Shown one piece after another: positions 22,377 to 33,588 of a stretch of 64,000 nt of DNA (positions are counted from its first letter, which is position 1; every line of letters begins with the position of its first letter). Both the position numbers and the translations under genes were made by a program. The stretch is from NCBI GenBank assembly GCA_003008705.1, contig PDUO01000042.1:374057-438056 (forward strand). Direction: 5' to 3'. The DNA is from Pezicula radicicola (taxonomy: Eukaryota; Ascomycota; Leotiomycetes; Helotiales; Dermateaceae). The notes beneath the pieces were generated by a model, which was given only the letters and a program-made list of their open reading frames with translations, did not search any database and was not told the origin of the DNA.

Positions 22377-23182
22377 CTTGGTTGTGGTTTTATATGAGAG
22401 AGCACGTGAGGCATCTAAGTTTTTCAGGGGAGCAGGTGGTGGCGCTATTTTAGCGGGATATTAAGCGAATTGTATATATCTTGGTTCTGTCTCCTTCATG
22501 CTTCACACCATCAACAGCAAATATCCCAGTCCTATAATAGCAAAATAATGTCTCTATGTTTTGAAGCCCTATGGTCTCATTTGAGTTGCTCAGCCCAACT
22601 CAGTGATTCATCAGCAAACATCGCTGTCATTTGGAGTGTTCAGCAACGTCACAACAGGAATCACGCCAGTGCGGTTTTTGAAGAAGTAAAATTGCTTCAT
22701 TCATGAATATGTATCTGCTGCTACACGCTATCTACTGGGAAGAAGCCAAGGTGCTTTATCCGTTCCATGTATGTGCCACACTGCGTATGTATCATTGCTG
22801 AGCATTATGTGGATGATGCTACCATTTCTGGTCAGTCCACGAAAGAAGATCTAGGTCATCTACAGACTTTCTGTCGCCGTCAAAAAGTTTGTCAAATTCA
22901 TCCAGAATCTTTGCAAACGCATCCATCCTGCTCATCATAAAAATATTGAAAAACAAATTACGCAAAGAAAGATTCCCTGCAGAAGTATCCGTGCCGTCGT
23001 ATCGTATCAAAATCGAAAGTAATGCGCAAGAACAATCAATTGGCAGTTGCTTCTTCGAGAAGAGAAACAGCAAAAGATGATAAACTGCTCGGCCGAAGAT
23101 GAGCGACCTAAACACTGATTTGACATCTGTGTTCTCAAGGTTTTTCGAGCTTCGACAATCGAGATCAAGATATACGGTTGCG
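22377..23182. other. Intergenic, 3' flank of RRM gene and promoter of TYW3
   Basis: No gene seen. The minus-strand frame at 22819-23238 overlaps the end of the RRM gene in another frame and has no family signal. Confidence 0.5.
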
Positions 23183-26100
23183 TTACTCAAAAGATTGGCG
23201 GAAGACTCTCTCGATGATGTACCACTCGTAACGGGCAATATCGGCGAGAGTAGCTAGGTCTAACCGGTTTTGACCAAATGGCAGATCTAGACGAAGGTTT
23301 TGGAAATACCCGTCATCGGTATTGAACTCTCCAAACATTCCTTTGAATTTAATCTTGCTCTTCACAACAGAGTTTTCAACCTTTTCGGCGAGCGGTGTTT
23401 CCTTCTTTGGCTTAGCGGATTCTTCAAGAACCTTTGCGTACCACTATCACTGGTCAGTATCATTTTCGTCCTTGGCTTGAGAGTGTACCTACTTCGACCA
23501 TGTCTTGAGGCGCACCTGGCTTTGGTACAAGGGCCCAAAGGCGGATCCAGTGGTCAGCTTTGTGTGGAACACCATGCATAGCGGCCAGCTGCGGATCAAT
23601 GCCTGTAAGGTAGACAATATTGTCCTTCATAACAGGTGTAAAGCCAGTACATCGCAAACACGCACGCCAAACTCGCTTCAAGAGTGTGGGGCTGAGGTTT
23701 ACAACGTCAGTCTCGTTATTGACTCGATCAATGAGGAGAAGAAGAAGATCCTCGGCTGCCTTATAAATCTTCTGTCGGTCTTGAAGGGTAATGTACTCAA
23801 CCATGTACCATGGGAACTGAGAAATTTTTAGCATAAACTTCCTGTTCGTGGTGTAAGTGCACAAACCTTGAGCAAGGTGCTGATCAAACACTCAAAGGGG
23901 CGTTGAGGACATTCTTTTGCGAATGGTGACTGCATCCATTAATAATCTGTTGGCTAATTTCAGGAATTGCAACTTACGCGTTGAGGAGCCTCAACATGCT
24001 TGGTCAACATAACAAGCTCTTCATTTGTCATGAAGCCCTGAAAGCCAGAGTTGTAAATATCGTTGGGGTCACGAGGAATGATCTCTGGTCGAGAGCCATG
24101 CCACTTGACGTTCTTCGCTCTGGGGAATAAATCCTTCATCAAGGCAGCCTGGCTTGACAATTCGATATCTACGTGACGCTGACCAAGACGACCTCCCCGA
24201 CCACCGTTGCGGTTTGTTTCAAAACGTTCAACAGCATTTACGGCCTCGTTCAAGCTGATGAACTCAACATAGCAGTCAAGTGTCTTGCTAGTAGTACGCT
24301 CCATGATAATGTGGATGGGCTCATACTCCTGCTCATTGACGATTCTGGCGTTGCGCCCAAGAAATGCAAGAACTTCGGAACGAGTGACCGAGTATGGGAT
24401 CTGAACCTCATTAGTTGGAAGTCTTATGAAAATGAGACTGAGAACTTACATTAGTAATCTTAATAACTCCCCAATCTTCAGGGCGGGCCAACTTGCAACC
24501 CTCAACAAAAGGTATGTTATTGACGTCCATGACTTGTTCAAGAGTTGGCTTATGAGTACTATTCTTAGTGAACGAAGCCATTTGCTTACTCATACCATAA
24601 GGTGGACCAGTAACAAGTGCACCACCCATTGGAGTAGTCAAGGCGGTGATGGGCTGGAATGGGTTTGTTGGACCACGGAAGGGAGTCAAGGGAGCTCGTG
24701 TAGGAGCTTGTGGGACAATGAATGGATCGCTCTCATTGATAGTCGCCAAAGCAGTACTGCTCTTTGAAAGACTAGCTGGCAAGTCGAACTTTGGAGGAGA
24801 AGCAGTTCGTCGATCACCAGGGGTACTCTTGGGGCGGTTAGGACCTTCAGTGGTGAGGCTCTGAGTCCACTCCAGGATGCCAGACGTCTTCTTTGGTTGG
24901 ACGGTTTCTGCGATGGTGCGATTTCCTTGATGGCGAAGACGAGGGGTTGCTGTTGCCTTTCGGGGCTCAGAACTAAACTCAAGCTCCAGCGTGTGCGGCT
25001 TTGGGCCAGGAGTGGGTGCTGCCTTTGGCTCAGCAGTAACCTTCTTCTCACTACTAGTCTCTTGCTTCACAGGGCTGACAATCTTTACACCTTTGTTGAT
25101 GCCAGCTTCACCACCTCCCGTCGACTTCAGGTTTGTCAGTGCCTCTGTCAAGTGCTCGTTGCCATTATAGGCGGTTTCGAGCATGGGTGCGACATGAAAG
25201 TCGTTAGAAGGAGTCTTTGGATTCTTATCGTATTTCTTGTGAGCAAATGGTTGATAGGCTTTGTTTCCGTTCTTGGGAGCATAACTGCCACTTGGATGTT
25301 GAGAGAATGAAACTCCAATAGGGTTCTGCTGAGCACTGGGGTACTGATTGTGAGCTGGTGCAGCAAACGATTGGTTCATCGCAGGCCCAGGTCCTTGACC
25401 ATAACCATTGTTGTCCTGGTATTGATGGCCCCAAGGCTGACCATTGATGCTAGGTGCATGTTGACCGTTAAGGTGGGGAAGACTTCCTTGTCCAATCATT
25501 GCGCCGCCGCCATTGAAGCCTTGAGTTCCAGCGTAGACTCCGCCGTAAGGACCGCCACCATAAGCTCTATGTTGTGCAGCGCCTGGGGGACCATTGACAC
25601 TGAAGTGATCATAAGGACCGGCAGGAGGTGCAGCAGAATACGGTTGAGGGCCATTGTATTGACCTTGAGTGTTATACTGCAACATACCGTTGGTGTTGTA
25701 TTGAAGGCCAAGCTGAACTGATTGACCTGGGCGGTATACAGCGGGTTGAGGCTGAAAGCCAGTGTTGTATTGCGGATCGATCTGGTTTTGAGCCATGGCG
25801 CTGCCAGGTCGATACATCGCGTTGACGTTCTGAGGTTGTTGATGATCAAAGCCAGCGCTGCCAGATCGGTACATTGTATTGACGTGTTGAGGTTGCTGTT
25901 GATCAAAGCCGAAGGCGATGTTGTTGTTAGCAACTGGGTAAGAGTTGTGTGGTGCGTCTTGTTCTGGATACATGTTTTGTTGCTGATCAGCGAATCCAGA
26001 AGTGAATTCACTCGAGTACGGGTTAAGCTTTCTTTGCTCAGGCAAAGTTGCTGAAGCTGAGAGCGGCGTAGCAAATGGGGAACCAGAGTAGTTTGAAGGT

Positions 26101-26659
26101 GCGATTGAGCTCATTCCATCTGGGAGATGAAATGGCATGGGAACTTGAGTGCGCACGCTATCCTCGGACCCGAAGCTTTCGTTGCTCTGCTGTCCTTGGA
26201 GGTTTGTGATGTAAGGAGGAATTGGAAGCTGCTGTGCAGAACCAGTTGGAAGATTTGGAAGGTTAACGCGACGCGAAGAAGCTTGCTGGTTGGCCATGCT
26301 AGGCGATTCTTGATCAGGATGTTGAGAAATAAAGGACTCCCTATACTGGAAGCTATCTCTTCTGATTTCGACTCCACCAAAACGGTATTTGGGTGCCGCG
26401 GGACGTGGAATTGGTGACGGGCTTGACAAATGTAGTGGTTGGGGGCTGATCAATTCGAAATCCGGGAATGGGACAATCGAACTGGGGGTTGCAACCTCCG
26501 GGGAGGGCGAATGCACTGGAATTCACTGTCAGTATAAAGAAAACCACGCTATGCGTCGCGTATTGTGAATGCCTTATCGCTTCGCGATATAAGGCGCCAA
26601 TATAAAGGCGGCAACTTTTGAAAGGGCAAATGGAAAGGCGGCTTACAGTTTGGATCCAT
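23183..26659 (-). CDS. Large RRM RNA-binding protein with Q/N/G-rich N-terminal half
   Basis: Six exons: 26659-26647 (13 nt), 26515-24450, 24400-23978, 23929-23867, 23816-23493 and 23443-23183, joined in frame to 1049 aa. The first 13-nt exon supplies ATG GAT CCA AAC. The frame upstream of 26515 has only a GTG, so that exon is needed. Residues 1-640 are low complexity (Q, N, G, P, Y, S), of the prion-like type found in mRNA-binding proteins. A 19-residue unit is tandemly duplicated (25798-25911). From about residue 690 there is an RRM-like fold (WGVIKITNIPYSV, then CYVEFISLNEAVNAVERF), followed by a conserved but unnamed C-terminal region with PFAKECPQRPFECL and SPTLLKRVWRACLRCTGFTP. A second RRM is not obvious. 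Likely a cytoplasmic mRNA regulator; I do not recognise a characterised ortholog. Confidence 0.8.
25798..25911 (-). repeat. Tandem duplication of a 57-bp unit inside the RRM gene
   Basis: Two adjacent 57-base copies (25798-25854 and 25855-25911) encode two 19-residue units of the form GFDxQQPQxVNxMYRxGSA. They differ at about ten bases. The unit lies in the low-complexity part of the protein, where length changes are tolerated. Confidence 0.85.
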
Positions 26660-28086
26660 GATATGGCTCGCCGCTTTTAGATGCGTTGAGGAGCAAGAGC
26701 GGCGTGACAAGAAAAGAAATATATAGATAGACAGGTTGCTAGTTTTGCGCGCTAGTGGGTTTGATAGTGCGATCACCTGATAGATCCCATTTGGTCGCTT
26801 ATAAGCGAGCAATGTGCATGTCCGACATTTTTATCTCTTATCTGGTACTGATAGCTACGGTCAGTAAATATAACTCACGAAATTATGAACTATTTTTATT
26901 TGCTGTTGTTAGTTATTATCTGATGTAGCCTACAAGTATAATCTCGACCGTATCTGAATCATGGAAGTTTAGATGCACAGTTAGTCATACGTTCTATAGG
27001 AGTTTAAGTTTGGCAAGTTTGGGAGCTTTTTATTTAGAAGAGGCCTAATAGTAGATTTACAATCATATTTCGTAACAAATATCTAAAATGGAAAGTGTAA
27101 ACACAAATTGCAGAGTACAAATCGAAAGGTAGCATGGGTAAAACGTAGAAATAGGTAGGCATTAGAACCAGAAATAGATTAGATTGAATTCTTTGTACTT
27201 TGCATTCTATAAAGAGCTGAGAAGATAGGGGATATACCAGCTTATAGTCTCCTACAGAAAAGAAACAAAGCAATAATCTAGGAGAAAGTGTTGAGTCACA
27301 GGTCCATTCTAGAATAAGCTTTATTTTTCTACATGAACTCAGCCCCTGATCCTTTATCTAGCTAGAACTACCTGTATCGAAGTGAGGTTTTACTCTTCTA
27401 GTTATTTAGTTGTGGTAATAGGAATTATCGTAGCGCCCTGGGTTATTTTCACTTTTTGACATACCCCTTATGATCTCTTTATAGAGTGTTAGTTTTTAAG
27501 GAAACAAAAAAAGAACAATGGGTAAATTCATTTTAGGTTAGTATGGCACATGTTCTCTACCCTATTACCGTCCATAAAATTACTACCTCTTATAAGATAT
27601 TGGATTGTCACATTGAGATTATGCACACTACTTGTAATAAATTATAAGGGCAACGAACTAGGTGCTACCACTGTGCTGTTTTATAATTCATACATTTCAA
27701 GAGACCAAGTGCTATTATATGAGAATACCTAGATTCAGTTAATTAAGTCAAGTATGTTATTCAGGTCAAGTTAGCCACCTAGATCGATTAAGTCACTCAA
27801 ATAAATTTAGTTACTCGAATTAGGTTAGTTACTCAAGTCGAGTAACTGTCTAGTGTGACTCACCAATCAAAGTTTAGCACTTTTAGCACCTTCCACACAC
27901 TACATGAAGCTAGACTTGCGCTTATTATTTTATCTCACTATTAAAACTGACCTTCCCTCACAAGAAACATGTCCCCCCTCCCCCCCAGAATCTTCACACT
28001 GCGCATTGGGGTTTCCAATAAGGTTCGAAATCACCAATACCTACTTCGTCTCGAAAAATATATTCGTAAATACGACTATCCATAAA
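26660..28086. other. 1.4 kb AT-rich gap with a second copy of the GAGTAAC repeat
   Basis: No coding frame is convincing. Positions 27765-27850 carry spaced GAGTAACT-like words on the minus strand and are related to the array at 528-600. The right end is the promoter of the unrecognised gene. A longer start for that gene, at 27904, is possible. Confidence 0.5.
27765..27850. repeat. Degenerate GAGTAACT repeat, inverted relative to the left copy
   Basis: Words such as AGTCACTCAAA, AGTTACTCGAATTA and AGTTACTCAAG recur at 17-20 base spacing. Read on the minus strand they match the array at 528-600, including TAATTCGAGTAACTA. Non-coding and heavily mutated. Confidence 0.4.
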
Positions 28087-29097
28087 ATGGCGTATCGCAA
28101 CAAGATTTACCAGATGTACGACTCCCAAACGACCCCTGGCAGACGTTGTAGAGGGTTCCCGAATATGGATTCACAACTCCTGGAAATCCTCTCCGTTATT
28201 AAGCAAGGAAAAGACATTCCTCACCCTCCACCTGAGGCGAAGCGTGCAGCGCTTGAGCTTATTATGGAGGAGTCTGATAAGTGCGGTGGACTAAAGAGTT
28301 ATATGTATTCCGACACTGCGATCTTCGACATTTACCCCTTTCGCACTGATGAGGACGTGTCAGAGATCCTTTCAATGTTGTATTACCGAGCTCGAACACA
28401 GTTAGCACTGTTTAATGTCTTCATCATGCTAGAACAGCGCGGCTTCGTCAGTTTCGACAATTTCAGAAAGTCCTACCCACACCCAGCGATTTCCGACAAT
28501 ATGAATCCGATTGCTGCATGTCTCGACACCTTCGAAGCTCTAATGAATGAAGAGAAATACGTGCTTGGACCTCCTGAAAAGTATCCAGCACCTCTATGGA
28601 ATTATCAAGCAACGTCAGGATATCTCCACTGGCTCGCTACTATGATCGTTCGTGGCTGTACAAAGGTAGACAAATTGTTTGGAGTAATTGAGGATTCCGG
28701 AATTCTTGGCGGCGTCAATAGAAAGGCTGTGAATCGTTATATCAAAACTAAAAGAGACAGAGAATTCACCTGTAATGCCGATGAGTTGGTAGGGAAAGGC
28801 AGCCATGCGTTTGGGTTCTGGTTACCTCAGGGTCTTGGTGATGTTTCTGAGGAGCATCTTTATCGGAAGATTTACGATGGCGTGCAAATGTTCAATAGAA
28901 TTGAGAGAGTGTATAAGGATTACTTTGGCATAGAGGATGAGCATTTGATTACGGAAGATCACCGGAATGACCCTGAAGGCAGTTTTGGGCAGTATCTTAA
29001 GATTGAAGCTAAGTGCTATTGGACACCTAAGAACCAGACGTCTTCTCATGACCAAGTCACATCTCAAAATACAACATGGGTCGTAACTGGAGTTTAA
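28087..29097 (+). CDS. Unrecognised protein
   Basis: A 336-aa frame from ATG at 28087 (MAYRNKIYQMYDSQ). The frame also opens further upstream at ATG 27904, adding 61 residues of poor quality, so I chose the internal start. I do not recognise a family. Visible features are an N-terminal LLEILSVIKQGKDIPHPPPEAK block, a central region rich in aromatic residues (AALFNVFIMLEQRGFVSF-like text and WNYQATSGYLHWLATMIV), and a charged C-terminus. There is no signal peptide, membrane segment or zinc motif, and the composition is that of a folded globular protein. No intron is needed. Neighbours give no clue; the gene sits in an AT-rich accessory stretch. Confidence 0.6.
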   Translation: MAYRNKIYQMYDSQTTPGRRCRGFPNMDSQLLEILSVIKQGKDIPHPPPEAKRAALELIMEESDKCGGLKSYMYSDTAIFDIYPFRTDEDVSEILSMLYYRARTQLALFNVFIMLEQRGFVSFDNFRKSYPHPAISDNMNPIAACLDTFEALMNEEKYVLGPPEKYPAPLWNYQATSGYLHWLATMIVRGCTKVDKLFGVIEDSGILGGVNRKAVNRYIKTKRDREFTCNADELVGKGSHAFGFWLPQGLGDVSEEHLYRKIYDGVQMFNRIERVYKDYFGIEDEHLITEDHRNDPEGSFGQYLKIEAKCYWTPKNQTSSHDQVTSQNTTWVVTGV

Positions 29098-30279
29098 ATC
29101 TTGTGGCATGGAACTTCGCACTGGTCGAGACAGTTTACTGTTTTATTTGGTGGAGTTGGAGTTAAGTCAAGTTGATCTGTGACAAGCAATAAATTTAGTT
29201 CACAGTCCTAAGCGTGCATAGCTCTGTAGTTATACGATTAGCTTCCTACAAGTGGTGCTGTACAAAGTAGATAAATCAAATAGTCGCATGATCCTACAAC
29301 AAGAACCCTGTATACTTTGAAGATGTGGGATGGGAGAACCTACAACGTGGCAAAAGACTGTTTGGTAATTCAACGTACGACAGAGGTCCCGGGCACTTCA
29401 GAGCTGCATAACTCTAGATATTTTGGTTCACTTGGTGGGAACCTTAGCTAGAGTAAAGAAAGAAAGTAGTGTTGTACGCAATTCTGGCTTTAGAATTACT
29501 TTTACAATCAGGAAGTCGGGTACTTCTCTCTGTTACCAATTTACAGCCATGCTTTTTTACACCCCCGACCAAATTGCCAAGTGGCCAAGCATGTACATTT
29601 CCATGCCCATATGACTGGGTGCTCGCTGCTTGAGCCATGATAGTCACTTGGCAGTGAGATCGGAATGAGGCAGAATAGAAAGTCTAGACCTACTGATTAT
29701 ACGGGGATACAACATAGCCATACAATCTAGACTTCGTACTAGTTTTCAGTCTTCTTATTCCTCAAAATTGTAGCTGAACGGATAAGAGATCACTTGAAGC
29801 TTACAAAGTCGGAATATTTTCTTGGCTCGCACTAAGCTAGTTTCCAAAAGTGTTGTCGACAATGTAGGAAGGCGTATGGTTTTTCTTGGAACTAGTCTTC
29901 ATCTAACCTAGACCATGCTTTTGATTACTCACGCGACCAAGCCTCAATGTGATGGAAAACAACTGTAAGAAAAGTTTAGTGCTATGGGTCAATATGACAG
30001 CTACGAATATCGATGAATCTGGTCCTAAGCTCACGAATTTTAGACAATATTGTATGAATTCGTGTGGAATATGAAAGTCACATTGAACCACAACTATAGA
30101 ATCTAACTTGTTGGTTTTTGTGCCACCCAAAATTAAAGTTAAAACCTTCAAATTTGACCACGTTAAACTAACAGGCGGGAAGCATCATATTGGCAGCCAT
30201 AGCACTCCCAAATCCTTTTTACAACACCCAGATCTGCCCATCTTACTACTCCAATTAGAATTGCGAAAATAAACCACAC
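29098..30279. other. 1.2 kb gap, no gene seen
   Basis: Only short frames on both strands. Contains the 3' flanks of the unrecognised gene and of the UstYa-type gene. Confidence 0.5.
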
Positions 30280-31350
30280 TCACTCTTTGGTAATATGTAA
30301 ATCAATACCACCATTCCCAGGAGGTGTCCAATGTGTCTGTCTCCCTTTTGCCCACTCGTAAATAACATCGAAATTCCTACAAGTCTTCTGAACTGTGGTA
30401 TCAAAATTCGCATAATATGCTTTTTCCTTTGTATCCCATCCAATTGGCAAGATGGAAACATCACTGTAACACATGAGATTTCTCCGAATGTAATCGAAGC
30501 AATGCTCTATGATCAATTAGTTAGCTTTTTTACTGTATTCCTTTTTTTGGGCGGGTAGTGTTGGAAGAAGAGACATACCATCATGGTTGCGTGTGAAGCT
30601 TTCGGGCTCATCGCCATCAAGACGCGCAGTGGGATCATAAAAATGCTTTCGTATCCGATTCTAGGGCATTATTAGACCCACAAGATGTAGCTGTCACAGG
30701 CTATTTACCAAACAATGAAGTTGATGAAACATTTCAAGGAATCCGGCATATTCGCCTTCTTTACCTCCATATAACTTCGCAGTCTTTTGCGACAGGCGAT
30801 TCGCTTCTTCCTCAGTGAGGCGGATAATCCCAACTAATGAATTAGCATATATCAGAGAGAGCTAGGAAAGTGGAGAGATCTACCCCCAAGGATTTCGTCC
30901 CATTTTGCGTCTATGTCTGGGCTAGAACCTGCGTATGAATCAAGAAAAGTATTGTTGGCGAAAGAGAATGGGGTTTGAATTAATTTCTGTTCGTAGAAAA
31001 TGGGTGCTTCGGTTGGAGCTAGTATGTAAAAACATTAGAATTATTCCATTCTACACTCTGGATGGTGATTGAGAGGGAGTCTTACTAAAGAAGCCATCAT
31101 GGCAGGTTTCTTTTGCCACCGGCTGTAGATATTTGATGGCGATGAGGATATATGTAGCTAGAAGAATGGCGTGAAGAAGGATTAGGTAGCCGCGTGAGGC
31201 CAAAGCTCTCAAATAGCTCTCCTGTCTGAGAGAAGTGATATATTTGTCGTGGTTTTGAGTGAGAAAGGACGTAGATGATGCTTCGTCGTCGGATACTCTT
31301 GAGTACCTTTGATAATCCACTTTCTCATCAGCCATATTGTTTGATGGCAT
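30280..31350 (-). CDS. UstYa-family (DUF3328) oxidase-like protein
   Basis: Five exons: 31350-31086, 31018-30884, 30833-30709, 30660-30579 and 30506-30280, giving 277 aa in a closed frame. An N-terminal cytosolic tail precedes one membrane helix (about residues 45-72, RGYLILLHAILLATYILIAI), as in type II secretory-pathway enzymes. The two diagnostic motifs are both present: FHQLHCL ending at residue 175 and HCFDYIRR at 204-211, that is HxxHC and HCxxYxR. Family members such as UstYa/UstYb carry out oxidative cyclisation in ustiloxin, asperipin and other RiPP pathways, and cyclochlorotine-type hydroxylations. The start could also be the second ATG at 31335. Its neighbours are a secreted peptide and a Zn2Cys6 regulator (see findings). 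Confidence 0.88.
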
Positions 31351-32811
31351 ATCCGAAAGTGTAATTCACGGCTTGACTAGAATGTTTGAGACGTTCTCGA
31401 AGTGAGGGCGGAGATGGTGAAGTGTTTCAAGACAGAAGCTCGGAGTAAGAACACCACAAAATTGGGGTGATCGTCCACAGGCATTCTGCACGTTTTGAGC
31501 TTTCTTCAGAGACAAAAGCGTACCGAGTCTAGAACTGTTGTATGGCCGCATAAGCCTTGCATTGATGCTGTATAATGCTGTGCTACTTGAGCCAAGAGAG
31601 TTTATTAAAACAACCGAATTCATCAGATCGAGTAAGTTATTAAATTCAAATCAATTATCAAATTATGCTGCTACAATCCTATATGAATGTCACATTCTGC
31701 CTAAATTCTAGAATTCAAGGACAGACTTGTAAATCAAGCAAATTATGAACCCCCTCGACACAGAGCAAATTTAAGTTCAATTGAAATTATTGGAATAGTT
31801 CAAGATAAGCGATGGATTCAGGTGGAGCTAGGGAGGGGGATTCATAAGCGCTTGGCATGTGCAAGTGTTAGTTGTACTGACAGCGCATGGAATACTACAG
31901 GCATACGGAATGCCGCATCTAAAGTACCTTGCCAAGCGAGTGGCACAAGAAATCGGAAGGAGTATACGGTGTTATTATTTTAATGTCACAATAAGCACCA
32001 GATACTTGGAAGTTGTGCTTCGGTTTGAAGGAACCTCGGGGGTCAAGTAATAACGGAATAACAGACAAAATCCAGTGGAAGACCAAATGTGAAGAAGATG
32101 AACTGACATCTTGGTAGAACAAGTAAAAGCACCCTGAAAACAAGGTAGAAAAATATTCTTACCGTCGAACGTAGCTCAGACCTTTAATTTTAAGTATAAT
32201 ATATGAATATAAAACAGTTTTTCCGCCTTTTTTTTTATCTAATTAGATTATTAAACGAAGTCCGAACATTGACTTTATTCTGGTGGAGTATCCTTTAAAT
32301 GTATGATATTGTTAAAGTGCTGAAATTTTGATGAACAGGTTGTAGAAGTCGGATTAAAATACTCTCAGAATCGGCTATGCTGTGAAGTCCTAAAGGGAAA
32401 AGAGTGTGAGTGCATGTTCTGCGACTATCCGACCAGAACCCGATGAGGCTTTTTTCGACCATGGTTATTTGACAATATCAATCCACATCCTTAACACTAG
32501 GTATGCCATGTGAGGGATTTTGTGTTTAGACCAAGAATTCAGCTATACATCTGTTCTTTGGTCTCGTTGTTTTTTTCGGATAGCTGAGGGAATCTGTCCT
32601 TGGCTGTGCGAAAAGAAAAAGTGAAGAGAGTAACAGCAGATGTCGACATCGGAACAGACGAAAAAGGTGCATGGCAGTTTGAAGACATAAAATGGGGGAA
32701 ATATTCGCAAGAATCAAATTGCAAAGACAAGAACTTTTCTTCTCACGTCTTCAAAGATACACTACTTCACTCGAATTACCTCAAGCCTCAGTCTTCAAAT
32801 TCACTGCCACA
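31351..32811. other. 1.5 kb gap between UstYa-type gene and secreted peptide
   Basis: Promoter of the UstYa-type gene at the left and of the secreted peptide at the right. It is AT-rich near 31650-31700 and 32190-32290. The frame at 31366-31623 starts at a non-ATG codon and shows no motif. Confidence 0.5.
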
Positions 32812-33015
32812 ATGTACTTCAAAATCAATACTCTAGTCATGGCAGCAGTACTCTGCCTTGCCATCACCACCGTCGCAGCCCCTGTTCCCGATCCCGACTC
32901 TGCTTCCGCTGCAGCTGCCGCCGCTGGGGCTTCAAAGGAAATTGTTGCAGCCATTGAGGCAAATAATGCTGCTGACGGGGCTTACAAGTACAAGAACGTG
33001 GTGGAAACTGTCTAG
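32812..33015 (+). CDS. Small secreted peptide, 67 aa
   Basis: An ATG at 32812 opens a 67-codon frame with a good signal peptide (MYFKINTLVMAAVLCLAITTV, cleavage expected after VAA near residue 23). The mature part is about 45 residues: PVPDPDSAS, an Ala-rich run, then SKEIVAAIEANNAADGAYKYKN and a short tail. There are no cysteines in the mature part, no KR processing site and no internal repeat. I do not recognise it. It could be an effector-like secreted protein, a precursor peptide, or a fragment of something longer. Its position beside the UstYa-type gene is the reason to look further. Confidence 0.55.
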   Translation: MYFKINTLVMAAVLCLAITTVAAPVPDPDSASAAAAAAGASKEIVAAIEANNAADGAYKYKNVVETV

Positions 33016-33588
33016 GACTTCCCTGAACTCAGAAATAGTTCGTAATATCATCCTTCACTTAGCCAGAGTTTTGGAATGGATACTGACTGATTGAGTTGTA
33101 GCTTCGGAGCGATGCACCGATGCGGCTCGAGCGTGGTTGTGTTTGTTTGCGTTGCAGTTATTATGATTTTGGATAATGGATCTTCGAGTCGATGGCAGTT
33201 AGAGTCATATGCAGCTATTTTGGATTTAAGTTCTGATGAGTCGGTTGATAGGGTTCCAGAATAGTGAAAATGTTCAGACACTGAATCTTATTGAGCCTTC
33301 TGCTGTTGAAGCACCTTGCGTTTCTTAGTGGTGCTCTTCACGGTACCACTCTGTCTTCGTGGTCTTTTGGTATATGATGTTTTCTTGTTCTATTCGAGAA
33401 ATAGTTTATTCTGAGAGAGCTTTTACTAAGCAAGCTCGCTCCCTATCAACAGGCGAACATAAGCGAGCTGAGGTAAGACGACTGGGGGTGGTGCTGTACT
33501 ACTAGTGCTGAGCTACTCCGTGCCTCAATATTAATCCAGCATAGCCTCTCCGTCAGAGTAAGATTCTGTAAACCTTCAACTTCCCAGC
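33016..33588. other. Intergenic, promoter of the regulator
   Basis: 573 bases with no open frame of note. Confidence 0.5.

Noticed and set aside
22819..23238. 139-codon minus-strand frame at the end of the RRM gene
   Set aside because: It overlaps the last exon in another frame; the RRM model closes without it.
24411..26516. Start of the RRM protein at 26516
   Set aside because: That codon is GTG. A spliced ATG exon at 26647-26659 gives a proper start with matching phase.
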